A program made the position numbers and the translations under genes. Shown piece after piece: positions 1 to 7,621 of a stretch of 39,480 nt of DNA (position 1 is its first letter; each line of letters starts with the position of its first letter). Source of the stretch: Planctomycetes bacterium HGW-Planctomycetes-1 (GTDB lineage: Bacteria > Planctomycetota > Phycisphaerae > Sedimentisphaerales > UBA12454); NCBI GenBank assembly GCA_002839495.1, contig PGYD01000009.1:1-39480 (forward strand), in the 5' to 3' direction. The notes under the pieces were generated by a model. That model was given only the letters and a program-made list of their open reading frames with translations. It was not told the DNA's origin and ran no database searches.

Positions 1-40
1 CCATAGCGGCATCCTTTCGATAAAAGTTTGTAAAATCGTT

Positions 41-49
41 TGCTATAAT
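41..49 (+). promoter_or_regulatory. Possible extended -10 promoter before pgpA
   Basis: A TGC followed by a perfect TATAAT hexamer (44-49) lies about 75 bases before the pgpA start. This is the extended -10 pattern of a housekeeping sigma factor. No convincing -35 hexamer sits 16-18 bases upstream, so the call rests on the -10 alone. Confidence 0.35.
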
Positions 50-122
50 CAATCATCGGCATAACCTATGACTTAAATGTATTCTTTTCTACAGAGCAGA
101 TTGAATTTTAAAAAGGTGCGGG

Positions 123-617
123 ATGAATGCGAAAAAACTTATTTTATCGTGTTTCGGCATAGGGTTTTCGCCGTTCGCGCCAGGTACTCTGGCCAGTTTA
201 TTTACGTTGATTATTTTTCTGGCTGTTCATTATTATTATCCTGTGCCGATTATACGCGGAGCGGTTGTCGTTTTTATGATGGTATTATTCTCTATTTTGT
301 GTCTGCTTTTTGCGGGCGAGGCTGAAAAACAGTACGACGTCAAAGACCCCGGCTGGATAGTGATAGACGAAGTTGCAGGCCAGGCGATGGCGCTTTTGCC
401 GGCGGCTATAACGAGCCAAAAGGTATTCGTCTCGGCAATCGGAGCTTTTGTGCTGTTCAGGATTTTCGACATACTCAAACCGCCGCCGATACGTGAAATC
501 CAGCAGCTCGACGGCGGATTAGGCGTTCTTATCGACGATTTGGTCGCGGGAATTATGGCCGGGACGGTTCTGTGCATAATTACGTTTCTCGTTACACTGG
601 TGCAATTAAGTGATTGA
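123..617 (+). CDS. pgpA: Phosphatidylglycerophosphatase A
   Basis: Removes the phosphate from phosphatidylglycerophosphate to give phosphatidylglycerol, at the inner membrane. The 164-residue length is normal for the family. Seen: the N-terminal FGIGFSPFAPGTLASL block (residues 11-26), the acidic motif DPGWIVIDE (75-83), FRIFDILKPPPI (112-123) and GGLGVLIDDLVAG (131-143), which are the conserved PgpA segments carrying the metal-binding acidic residues, set among hydrophobic membrane helices. The ATG at 123 is chosen because AAGGTG lies a suitable distance upstream. It is followed after 57 bases by the large kinase-like membrane protein and is probably cotranscribed with it. Confidence 0.93.
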   Translation: MNAKKLILSCFGIGFSPFAPGTLASLFTLIIFLAVHYYYPVPIIRGAVVVFMMVLFSILCLLFAGEAEKQYDVKDPGWIVIDEVAGQAMALLPAAITSQKVFVSAIGAFVLFRIFDILKPPPIREIQQLDGGLGVLIDDLVAGIMAGTVLCIITFLVTLVQLSD

Positions 618-674
618 TAAATCACCTCTTACGGAGTATCATTTCAAAAACTTTAAGACTATACAAGAGACTTT

Positions 675-3149
675 ATGGCCTTGGATTACAATACGGAATT
701 TTGCAAAAGTTTAGATGCCCGCTATGAGCAGCTCGGCCTTGCAAGGCCGAAGAGCCCCGGCAGATACGAGCCGGGGACAGAGCTTGTCTATGATTTTGAG
801 CCTGTCGGCGCAAGTGAAAAAGTCAAAGTAAAACTGGCTGTCGAGCATTTTGTCGGCGGCGGATTCGCAGGGCAGGTTTACAAGGTGAAAATACTCGAAA
901 TCGACCCTTCGACTGCGCTCAGGGCAGGCAGTCCAAACATTTGTCCGGAATTGTCGGTTGGTCAAATTTGTGCGGTCAAAATTCTTATCCCGCCGTCAGG
1001 GTTCAGCAAACTGTTTCGTAATTTACTTTACTGGGTCGGTTTCGGCGGGCCTTTCCAGCTTCAGGTTAATCCGGCAGCAGCAAAATCCGGAGCACTGTGG
1101 CAGAAATTTATCCGCAGGTCGGCAAAAATAAAATTCAACGACGAAAGAAGCGTTGTCGATATTTACGGTACGTTTGTCGATAATCAGATGGGCAGCTGCG
1201 GGGAAATAAGCGAATGGATTGACGGACGAACGTGGCGGCTGGAAGTGGACGACCATATTGATTTGCTTAAAAAATGGCGCAGAGGGGAAAAACTTAACGC
1301 TGAAAAACTCGGTTCGGCGGAATATCGCACAAAACATATTTTTATGCACGAATTTGTAAATCTGCTGCACGAAGTCGGCGCACACGAATTCGCAAGGCAA
1401 TACGAATGGACGACACTGAAGAGCCAGCCGAACTGTCTCAAGCGTCTCGAAACGGGAAACGAGCCGGATAAAGGGCTTGTTGCGGTCGATTTCAGGGCAG
1501 GGCTTGCGCTGCTGCCGTTTCTGCCGATGAGTCCGGGCGATTTTAAACTGATTTGGCAGGGGCTGAATCGCGGCTCGCTTGTGCAGTTCGACAGGGGCGA
1601 TTTAAATAAACTGAAAAACTATATCGACGAGCATAAAGAACACTTCAGCGATATGCAGGGATTGTTCGGCAAACTCGCAGAGGCGGACGATATTTACAGG
1701 AATTCGATTCCGGATATAACGCATAATCATATTCGATTACTGTCATGCGGCAAATTGTGGTCAACTATTTTCAATAGCGCAGTCGTCGGCTGGAAGGTAA
1801 GAAATATTATCGACGAAAAAGGTTTTGAAAAACTGCTGATGAGCAGGTTCAGGACTTTCGGTTTCTTTTTGCTCGGTCTTTTGCCGATTTTGGGGCCGGT
1901 TTTACGGAAATTCTGGTGCCACGAAGATTGGCGAAAACATTATGTCGGTATTCTGACCGATTTCGGATATTTCAAAAAGGCCTTTAACGGCAAGGTAATT
2001 GAACTGCTTGCGGGCTGGCACAGGAAAGGCAGGATTTCACAGAGTAAAGGGGAATTACTTTTAAAACAGCCGTGGCGGATTTCGTATCATTTGCCGTTTC
2101 TGCTTTTGATTTTTCCGTCGCTGCACAGGCTTTTGACGGATTGGCAGTTCGCGAAAGAGAAACTTTATTATTTAACTGTCAGGCCGATTAAATTATATTT
2201 CAACGCAGACCTTCGCAAACAATGGCTCGGCGATATGGTCAAGCAAGGCCGGAAAAAACATATTCTCGCTGATGAAGATGCACAGACAATCTTGTCTCAA
2301 ATTAACGAGCCTTTCATCGACAAGTATTTAAAAAGCCTTGCGGTTCACGTCTGCACGCTGCCTGTAACACAGCTCGTTTCGGTTACGATTGCGATTATTT
2401 ATTGGCTTACACATAGGGATGAGCCGAATGCATGGGCGGTTGGGCTTGGAATAATAGCAATCTTTCAGGTGGTTCCGATTTCGCCCGGCTCGCTTGTGCG
2501 GGGTTTATATGTCGTTTATATGGTAATAAAGGACAAGAGTTTTAAGGATTATAATATCGCGGTCTTTTTGGGATTTTTCAAATATGTCGGCTATCTTGCG
2601 TTTCCGATACAGATGACATACCGCTATCCTGCACTTGCGAGATTTATGGCTGCGCACTGGGCGACCGATGCGGTGCATATCGTTCCTGTTTTCGGCGAAA
2701 GGGGAGCACTGTTCGAACACGCGGTATTCTGTATTTTTTATAACTGGCCGCTGACAATCCGCAGGCGTATGCGGGCAAGGGCGGCTTTGCGCGAAAAATT
2801 GTCCGCAAGATATTGGCATATACTTCCAATCGCTTTTGCCGCTGCGATGATACTGAAGTTTTTCGTACAGTGGCATTTTAATACGGCTGTCATTTTGATT
2901 TCTCTTATTGCAGGTGCTTTTACGACGATTTACTGCGGCAGGGCGGGACTTTTGAAAAGATTTACCGCCGCGGCGATAACCGGCTTTTTAACGGCGATTT
3001 TCTATACGCTTTTGGGCGTTCTGACCAACGGCCAAGCTGTTTCTGATATAATAGTTTCCGCGATTTGGCGATGTTTCGGGTTCACAATAGTGTCGGTTAT
3101 TGGAGCGGTTTTAACCGAAATGTTTCTGCCAGATGTCGAAAACCGTTGA
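675..3149 (+). CDS. Large membrane protein with degenerate protein-kinase-like N-terminal domain
   Basis: An 824-residue protein I do not recognise as a named family. The first 280 residues look like a kinase fold: a glycine-rich loop GGGFAGQVY (61-69), an AVK-type lysine at K102, a hinge-like SEWIDG (179-184), a catalytic-loop-like TTLKSQPN (246-253) and a DFG-like VDF (271-273). The Asp expected in the catalytic loop is Thr, so it may be a pseudokinase or an atypical kinase. From about residue 390 to the end there are many hydrophobic helices, so the C-terminal half is a polytopic membrane domain. Residues about 77-88 (DPSTALRAGSPN) between the first strands are encoded by a dispersed palindromic repeat. 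Function is unknown; kinase-like ancestry is inferred from motifs only. Confidence 0.72.
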   Translation: MALDYNTEFCKSLDARYEQLGLARPKSPGRYEPGTELVYDFEPVGASEKVKVKLAVEHFVGGGFAGQVYKVKILEIDPSTALRAGSPNICPELSVGQICAVKILIPPSGFSKLFRNLLYWVGFGGPFQLQVNPAAAKSGALWQKFIRRSAKIKFNDERSVVDIYGTFVDNQMGSCGEISEWIDGRTWRLEVDDHIDLLKKWRRGEKLNAEKLGSAEYRTKHIFMHEFVNLLHEVGAHEFARQYEWTTLKSQPNCLKRLETGNEPDKGLVAVDFRAGLALLPFLPMSPGDFKLIWQGLNRGSLVQFDRGDLNKLKNYIDEHKEHFSDMQGLFGKLAEADDIYRNSIPDITHNHIRLLSCGKLWSTIFNSAVVGWKVRNIIDEKGFEKLLMSRFRTFGFFLLGLLPILGPVLRKFWCHEDWRKHYVGILTDFGYFKKAFNGKVIELLAGWHRKGRISQSKGELLLKQPWRISYHLPFLLLIFPSLHRLLTDWQFAKEKLYYLTVRPIKLYFNADLRKQWLGDMVKQGRKKHILADEDAQTILSQINEPFIDKYLKSLAVHVCTLPVTQLVSVTIAIIYWLTHRDEPNAWAVGLGIIAIFQVVPISPGSLVRGLYVVYMVIKDKSFKDYNIAVFLGFFKYVGYLAFPIQMTYRYPALARFMAAHWATDAVHIVPVFGERGALFEHAVFCIFYNWPLTIRRRMRARAALREKLSARYWHILPIAFAAAMILKFFVQWHFNTAVILISLIAGAFTTIYCGRAGLLKRFTAAAITGFLTAIFYTLLGVLTNGQAVSDIIVSAIWRCFGFTIVSVIGAVLTEMFLPDVENR
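901..934. repeat. PERSRR-type dispersed palindromic repeat inside a coding region
   Basis: The segment with core CCTTCGACTGCGCTCAGGG matches the widely dispersed REP-like element whose - strand translation gives CPERSRR. Here that frame reads ACPERSRRVDF. It can fold as an imperfect hairpin (CCCT pairs AGGG, GA pairs TC). It stays in frame in the kinase-like gene, adding about 12 residues between predicted N-lobe strands. Confidence 0.7.
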
Positions 3150-3183
3150 AATTAAAAGAGTTAAGAATTTTATTTGTTTTTAT

Positions 3184-3327
3184 CGGCCTTTTATGGGAGA
3201 ATAAGGCCATAATGGGTTTTACGGAGTGAGTCCCGTTAGAAAATTGCAGGCTGACAGAAAGCCCTGCAGTGAGGTTTTTTTTAACAGGATTTGCCCATAG
3301 TTGTTTATTATTGTTTTTCTAACGGGA
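3184..3327 (+). other. Structured intergenic leader with nested inverted repeats
   Basis: Upstream of the gene at 3337 lies a perfect 13-bp inverted repeat, TCCCGTTAGAAAA (3231-3243) against TTTTCTAACGGGA (3315-3327). It encloses a second stem (GCAGG...CCCTGC, about 3246-3267) followed by a run of eight T (3275-3282). A further stem, GGCCTT..AAGGCC, spans about 3185-3207. The inner stem plus T-run resembles a terminator, and the outer repeat could compete with it, so an attenuator-like leader or a small structured RNA is possible. No known riboswitch class was recognised. Confidence 0.4.
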
Positions 3328-3336
3328 TGAGGCATT

Positions 3337-4086
3337 ATGTCGATAAGTTACAATTCATTTTGTGACGATTTTTATGTAGATATGTATATAAATACACGGT
3401 TTGACCTGCCTTCGGACAGGGATATTCTGCTTTCCTTTTTCGAGAGGATTAAAAAGCAGTTTCCGACGATGACGACGCTTGGCAGGGAAAGCACGGAGTT
3501 TTGTCTCGATGAGGCTCCCCTGTCGGGCCGGAACCGCTGGGTAAGTGTCGATATCGACCGTCTTGGCGCCGGCTGCGTTAATCCCGAATCTTTTCAGCAG
3601 GCATTCGAGCTGCCGAAGTTTGTCATTGAGCTTCTTCCTTATATGCTCGGCGTCCGCAGTCTGGATATCGAGTCTCTGGATTTGACCTTCGGAATGGATT
3701 TCGATTACGCGGGCAATCATAACGAGATAATCGCCGAGGCTCTTTTCGGCGGTTCGTCTTTTGCCAAGGTTTTCGATATGCCCGGTGCCGGGCCGCTGAA
3801 TCTTTCGCCATCGGTGATACTTTCTCTCGATAATGACTGCTCGACACGGGCAAGACTTGCCGTTGAGGCTCGAACCGACGAGGCCGAGATGCGGAGCGGA
3901 AAATTCGACTCCGACAAACCTATAAGTATGTATCTGACGGTCAGGCAGTATCCGCGGGCCGGACAGGATTTCGAAATGATACCTGTTTTTAACAGGCTCT
4001 GCGGACTGGCGGTCGAGATGATGGACGAAAAGGTGGTGCCGAACATTGTTATGCCGCTTACCAACGCGATAGCGCACAGGAGATAA
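3337..4086 (+). CDS. Conserved-looking hypothetical protein, 249 aa
   Basis: I do not recognise this protein. It is soluble (no membrane segment or signal peptide), acidic, and of mixed alpha/beta composition. The + strand frame is preferred over an equally long antisense frame because neighbours are co-directional, a GAGG precedes the ATG, and the antisense product is His/Arg-rich in a way typical of a shadow frame. It is followed after 39 bases by a small membrane protein and then purA. The upstream 187-base gap contains an unusual nested inverted repeat that may regulate it. Confidence 0.72.
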   Translation: MSISYNSFCDDFYVDMYINTRFDLPSDRDILLSFFERIKKQFPTMTTLGRESTEFCLDEAPLSGRNRWVSVDIDRLGAGCVNPESFQQAFELPKFVIELLPYMLGVRSLDIESLDLTFGMDFDYAGNHNEIIAEALFGGSSFAKVFDMPGAGPLNLSPSVILSLDNDCSTRARLAVEARTDEAEMRSGKFDSDKPISMYLTVRQYPRAGQDFEMIPVFNRLCGLAVEMMDEKVVPNIVMPLTNAIAHRR

Positions 4087-4125
4087 CAGGATTACTATTT
4101 TTAAAGGATTTTTTGGAGGTTAGAT

Positions 4126-4587
4126 ATGGCTGTTATTGCGCCGTTCAGTAAGTACAAGAGAACCAATCATAAAATTTATATCGTTATGCTGCTCGTTGCG
4201 GCGGGGTGGTTCGCCTACGACGGATATTTCAACGAAAAATTCAAAATCAAACATACCAAAAACGGCGCAGCCGACCATACGCTGGTTTTTCACCGTCAGA
4301 GCCCGCCTTATTTTCTGGCAGGCGCAGTCGCGATAGCCATATATTCGTGGAAAGCCAGGGACAGGAAAATCGTCGCCGACGAACAGGAGCTTGTCCTGAG
4401 CGCAAATGAAAAAATACCCTACAGTTCCATTGAGAGCATTGACAAGACAAATTACGATTCGAAGGGTTATTTTATTATTACATACAAAGACAGTGCCGGC
4501 AAAGAATCGCAAAAGAAGATAAGCGGCCGAACTTTTGATAATCTTGATGCAGTTGTTGAATTGCTTGTGTCGAAAATCACCGGCTGA
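4126..4587 (+). CDS. Small membrane protein with PH-like C-terminal domain (hypothetical)
   Basis: A 153-residue protein of unknown function. Seen: a hydrophobic helix at about residues 17-32, a second at about 64-75, and a C-terminal region of short beta strands (KIPYSSIESIDKTNYDSKGY, then ITYKDSAGKE) that resembles a bacterial PH-like domain reading back toward the membrane. The domain assignment is inference from pattern. A strong GGAGG lies 6 bases before the ATG. It follows the hypothetical protein at 3337 and precedes purA with a hairpin repeat in between. Confidence 0.68.
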   Translation: MAVIAPFSKYKRTNHKIYIVMLLVAAGWFAYDGYFNEKFKIKHTKNGAADHTLVFHRQSPPYFLAGAVAIAIYSWKARDRKIVADEQELVLSANEKIPYSSIESIDKTNYDSKGYFIITYKDSAGKESQKKISGRTFDNLDAVVELLVSKITG

Positions 4588-4610
4588 AGAGTAATTAACA
4601 TTCATTCGTG

Positions 4611-4641
4611 CCTGCCTTGCCGGAGCTTTAGCGAAGGCAGG
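4611..4641. repeat. Hairpin repeat upstream of purA
   Basis: CCTGCCTT (4611-4618) and AAGGCAGG (4634-4641) form a perfect 8-bp stem, with a small inner GC/TTTA/GC pairing in the loop. The sequence resembles a palindromic repeat (CCTGCC...GCTTTAGCGAAGGCAGG) that I recall being dispersed in many environmental bacterial genomes. It lies in the 84-base gap between the PH-like membrane protein and purA. There is no T-run after it, so a repeat is favoured over a terminator. Confidence 0.6.
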
Positions 4642-4671
4642 TTAGCTCATAATTTTTTATAAGGAAACAAT

Positions 4672-5949
4672 GTGAATACCTGTGTTGTTGGTTTGCAGTG
4701 GGGCGATGAAGGCAAGGGCAAAATTGTCGATATTCTTGCCGGAGAGAATGAAATCGTAGTCCGTTACGGCGGCGGGGCAAATGCCGGCCATACGGTAGTT
4801 ATCGGAGATACGAGATTTGCGCTGCATCTTTTGCCCAGCGGCTCTGTCAGGCCGAAAACAGCCTGCGTTATCGGAAACGGCGTCGTCGTTGACCCTGAAG
4901 TACTGCTCGGCGAAATTGATTCACTTGTGCAAAAGGGCATCAGTCTTGACGGCAGACTGTTTATCAGCGAAAGCGCACACGTCGTCCTCGATTATCACAA
5001 GGCCGAAGACAAGCTAAGAGAAGAGGCCCTCGGCAAAGACAAAATCGGCACAACTGTTCGCGGCATCGGCCCCTGTTATGCAGATAAAGTCGGCAGAAGC
5101 TTTGCGGTAAGAATGGCAGATTTGCTCGAGCCGGAAAAGCTAAAAGAAAAACTCGAAAAAATAGTCGCTTATAAAAACAAAGTTTTCGCTGCGCTGTATA
5201 ACGCCGAGCCAATGAGTGCGAAGGAGATTTTCGAGAAATGCAAAATGTATTCTCAAAAGATGTCGAAATACGTCTGCGACACGACGGCGTATCTGCACGA
5301 GCAAATCGAAGCGGGCAAAAATATCCTTTTCGAAGGCGCACAGGGTTCGCTGCTCGATATCGACCACGGGACATTTCCGTTCGTAACAAGCTCGAACTCG
5401 AGCTCTTTGGGAGTCGGGCCGGGCTGCGGAGTGCCGGCGGGAATGATTGGCAGATTTCTGGGCGTTGTAAAGGCTTATACGACCCGTGTCGGGGCAGGGC
5501 CGTTTCCGACGGAATTGGATAACGAAATCGGTCAGTATATAAGGGACAAAGGCCACGAATACGGCACAACGACAGGCAGGCCGCGGCGGTGCGGCTGGTT
5601 CGACGCGATGGCCGTCAGATATACCGTTAAAATCGGCGGAATAACCGAAATGGCGATGATGCACCTCGATACGCTGGCGGGACTCGACGAGCTTAAAATA
5701 TGTACGGGTTATACAATCGATGGAAAAGAGGTTAAAATGTTCCCCGTCAATATCGACAGGCTCGCGAAAGTTCAGTGCCGTTTCGAGACGCTGGAAGGAT
5801 TCGGTCAGGAAATAACCGATGTTGATAATTTCGACAAGCTTCCGGAGCAGGCGAAAATTTATCTCAAAGCCGTTGAAAAGGCCGTTGGAATACCAATTAC
5901 GATAATCGGCATAGGCCCGGCAAGGAAGCAGACAATTTTCAGGAAGTAG
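4672..5949 (+). CDS. purA: Adenylosuccinate synthetase
   Basis: Catalyses the GTP-dependent condensation of IMP with aspartate, the first committed step to AMP, in the cytoplasm. The 425-residue length is typical. Seen: the P-loop-like QWGDEGKGK (9-17) with the catalytic Asp, GGGANAGHTVV (33-43) with the catalytic His, GTTVRGIGPCY, FEGAQGSLLDIDHGTFP, the TTTGRPRRCGW base/aspartate loop and a C-terminal IIGIGPARKQTI. The start is GTG at 4672, preceded by AAGGA at 4661; the ATG overlapping at 4670 is in another frame. uppS follows after 4 bases. Confidence 0.97.
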   Translation: MNTCVVGLQWGDEGKGKIVDILAGENEIVVRYGGGANAGHTVVIGDTRFALHLLPSGSVRPKTACVIGNGVVVDPEVLLGEIDSLVQKGISLDGRLFISESAHVVLDYHKAEDKLREEALGKDKIGTTVRGIGPCYADKVGRSFAVRMADLLEPEKLKEKLEKIVAYKNKVFAALYNAEPMSAKEIFEKCKMYSQKMSKYVCDTTAYLHEQIEAGKNILFEGAQGSLLDIDHGTFPFVTSSNSSSLGVGPGCGVPAGMIGRFLGVVKAYTTRVGAGPFPTELDNEIGQYIRDKGHEYGTTTGRPRRCGWFDAMAVRYTVKIGGITEMAMMHLDTLAGLDELKICTGYTIDGKEVKMFPVNIDRLAKVQCRFETLEGFGQEITDVDNFDKLPEQAKIYLKAVEKAVGIPITIIGIGPARKQTIFRK

Positions 5950-5953
5950 GACT

Positions 5954-6739
5954 TTGACGCCGAAAAAAATACCGGATATCAAGGCGAACCGCATCGCGAC
6001 GGCAAAAAGGCTCGGCATCGAGCTCGAAAAGATTCCTCATCATATCGCGATTATAATGGACGGCAACGGCAGATGGGCGACTCAGCGGGGACTGCCGCGA
6101 TTTCAGGGACATCGCCAGGGCGCCAGAACGGTAGAAAAAATCGTCGATTACTGCGTCGATGTGGGAATCGAGTGCCTGACACTTTATTCGTTCAGTCTGC
6201 AGAACTGGAAAAGGCCGAAACTGGAGGTTGCATTTCTGATGCAGCTTTATACCCGCTATCTTGTCGGCATCAGAAAAACCCTCAAGGAACACAACGTAAG
6301 GCTGATTCATCTGGGCAGGACAGCAAAACTTCCGCCTAAACTTGTAAGAGAACTGAACAAAACGGTCGAAATCTCCTCGAAATATACAGGTATGGTTCTT
6401 GCTCTTGCGCTGAATTACGGCAGCAGGGAGGAAATCATCGATGGCGTAAAGAAAATCTGCCGCAAATGCGCCGATGGAAAGCTGGACATAGAAAAAATCG
6501 ATGAAAATCTTGTCAGCGGCAGCCTTTATACGGACGGTTTGCCCGACCCGGATTTGCTGATAAGGACTTCGGACGAAAAACGAATCAGCAATTTTCTCTT
6601 ATGGCAGCTTTCATATTCCGAATTTTATGTAACAGATACCCTTTGGCCGGATTTTACTCCCGAGGATATGGACAAGGCAATAGTTGAATATTCCAAACGC
6701 GCAAGACGTCTTGGCGATATAAAACCTTCTTTAGTGTGA
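5954..6739 (+). CDS. uppS: Isoprenyl transferase (undecaprenyl diphosphate synthase)
   Basis: Condenses isopentenyl diphosphate with farnesyl diphosphate to make undecaprenyl diphosphate, the lipid carrier of peptidoglycan and of the glycan made by the locus downstream. Seen: the signature HIAIIMDGNGRWA (30-42) with the catalytic Asp36, FQGHRQGA, YSFSLQNWKRP, ALALNYGSREEI, and the C-terminal LLIRTSDEKRISNFLLWQ. The last carries SDE where most members have GGE or SGE. The start is a TTG four bases after the purA stop. It overlaps none of its neighbours but is clearly in the same operon as cdsA, matching the usual uppS-cdsA order. Confidence 0.96.
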   Translation: MTPKKIPDIKANRIATAKRLGIELEKIPHHIAIIMDGNGRWATQRGLPRFQGHRQGARTVEKIVDYCVDVGIECLTLYSFSLQNWKRPKLEVAFLMQLYTRYLVGIRKTLKEHNVRLIHLGRTAKLPPKLVRELNKTVEISSKYTGMVLALALNYGSREEIIDGVKKICRKCADGKLDIEKIDENLVSGSLYTDGLPDPDLLIRTSDEKRISNFLLWQLSYSEFYVTDTLWPDFTPEDMDKAIVEYSKRARRLGDIKPSLV

Positions 6740-6748
6740 GATTCTTAA

Positions 6749-7612
6749 ATGCTTAAGTTCAGGCTTATATTCGGTACGTTGATGACGATAGCTTTTATCG
6801 GGTTGATGCTTTTTGATGGTTTACTTGATGGAAGTTTGAGTCAGCAAAAAGCCGATGCCGCCGTGCAGGCAACGCTGCTGACGATTTTTCTGATTGTCGT
6901 GGCTGTTCCCGCAAACATCGAATTATCGAAACTTATAAGCTCGAGCGGAGCGAAAATTTTCCTGCCCGTCACGATAGCAGGCAGTATTCTGCTTTCGAGC
7001 GGCTGGTACTGGTCGCAGTTTTTTGCCGACAGCAATCAATTTGCGGCCTTGTTTTTTATCCTTGTTATCTGTCTTTGCGTTCTTGCGATTTTTTCGTGGC
7101 AGGGTTTTCGCTATGCGGCCGTCGGGGCGTTCGCAAATATCGGGGCAAATCTGCTTGCGATTACTTATCTGGGGGCATTGACGAGTTTTATCGTTAAAAT
7201 GAGAATTGATTTTGGCCCTATTGTTTTTTTAACGTTTATTTTTGTCGTAAAGTGTTGTGATATAGGAGCTTATACGCTTGGCAGGCTTTCCGGAAAGCAC
7301 AAATTTTCGCCGGTTTTGAGCCCGAAAAAGACGTGGGAAGGTATGGCAGGCGGGGTGATTTTTGCCGTTATAGCCGCCTCGCTCTTTGCGAAGATTTTTG
7401 ATATAATGCCGCTCTGGCAGGCGGCGGTTTTCGGTGTTGTATTTGCCTTTATCGGCCAGCTCGGCGATTTGGCCGAGTCGGTACTGAAAAGGGCGGCTGA
7501 GCAAAAAGACGCTTCTGTCGCCATACCGGGCTTTGGCGGAATCCTCGACGTGATTGATTCGCCGCTGGCCGGTGCGGTTTTTGCTTACTTGTTTTTCCTG
7601 ATAATTTTTTAA
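6749..7612 (+). CDS. cdsA: Phosphatidate cytidylyltransferase
   Basis: Converts phosphatidic acid and CTP to CDP-diacylglycerol, the common precursor of bacterial phospholipids, in the inner membrane. Seen: 287 residues with about eight hydrophobic helices, the SPKKTWEG motif, and a C-terminal signature region KRAAEQKDASVAIPGFGGIL followed by DVIDS. Most members have PGHGG and DRxD; here the His is Phe and the Arg is Val. The surrounding K-D and D-x-x-D residues are kept, so activity is expected. It sits 9 bases after uppS and 9 bases before the PhoH-like gene. Confidence 0.93.
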   Translation: MLKFRLIFGTLMTIAFIGLMLFDGLLDGSLSQQKADAAVQATLLTIFLIVVAVPANIELSKLISSSGAKIFLPVTIAGSILLSSGWYWSQFFADSNQFAALFFILVICLCVLAIFSWQGFRYAAVGAFANIGANLLAITYLGALTSFIVKMRIDFGPIVFLTFIFVVKCCDIGAYTLGRLSGKHKFSPVLSPKKTWEGMAGGVIFAVIAASLFAKIFDIMPLWQAAVFGVVFAFIGQLGDLAESVLKRAAEQKDASVAIPGFGGILDVIDSPLAGAVFAYLFFLIIF

Positions 7613-7621
7613 GGCGAACGA

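Noticed and set aside
1-12. Start of a divergent gene on the - strand (ATG at 12 or 4 with AAAGG upstream).
   Set aside because: Only 4-12 coding bases would lie in the window, so no product can be supported.
3355-4077. A 240-codon open frame on the - strand opposite the gene at 3337.
   Set aside because: Its translation is His/Arg-rich shadow-like text, it opposes all neighbours, and no ribosome-binding site was seen; the + frame fits better.
4611-4641. The hairpin before purA as an intrinsic terminator.
   Set aside because: No T-run follows the stem on either side; the repeat explanation fits better.
5140-6018. A 292-codon antisense frame across the end of purA and the start of uppS.
   Set aside because: It crosses two clearly conserved genes and shows no family motif; a shadow of GC-rich codon usage.
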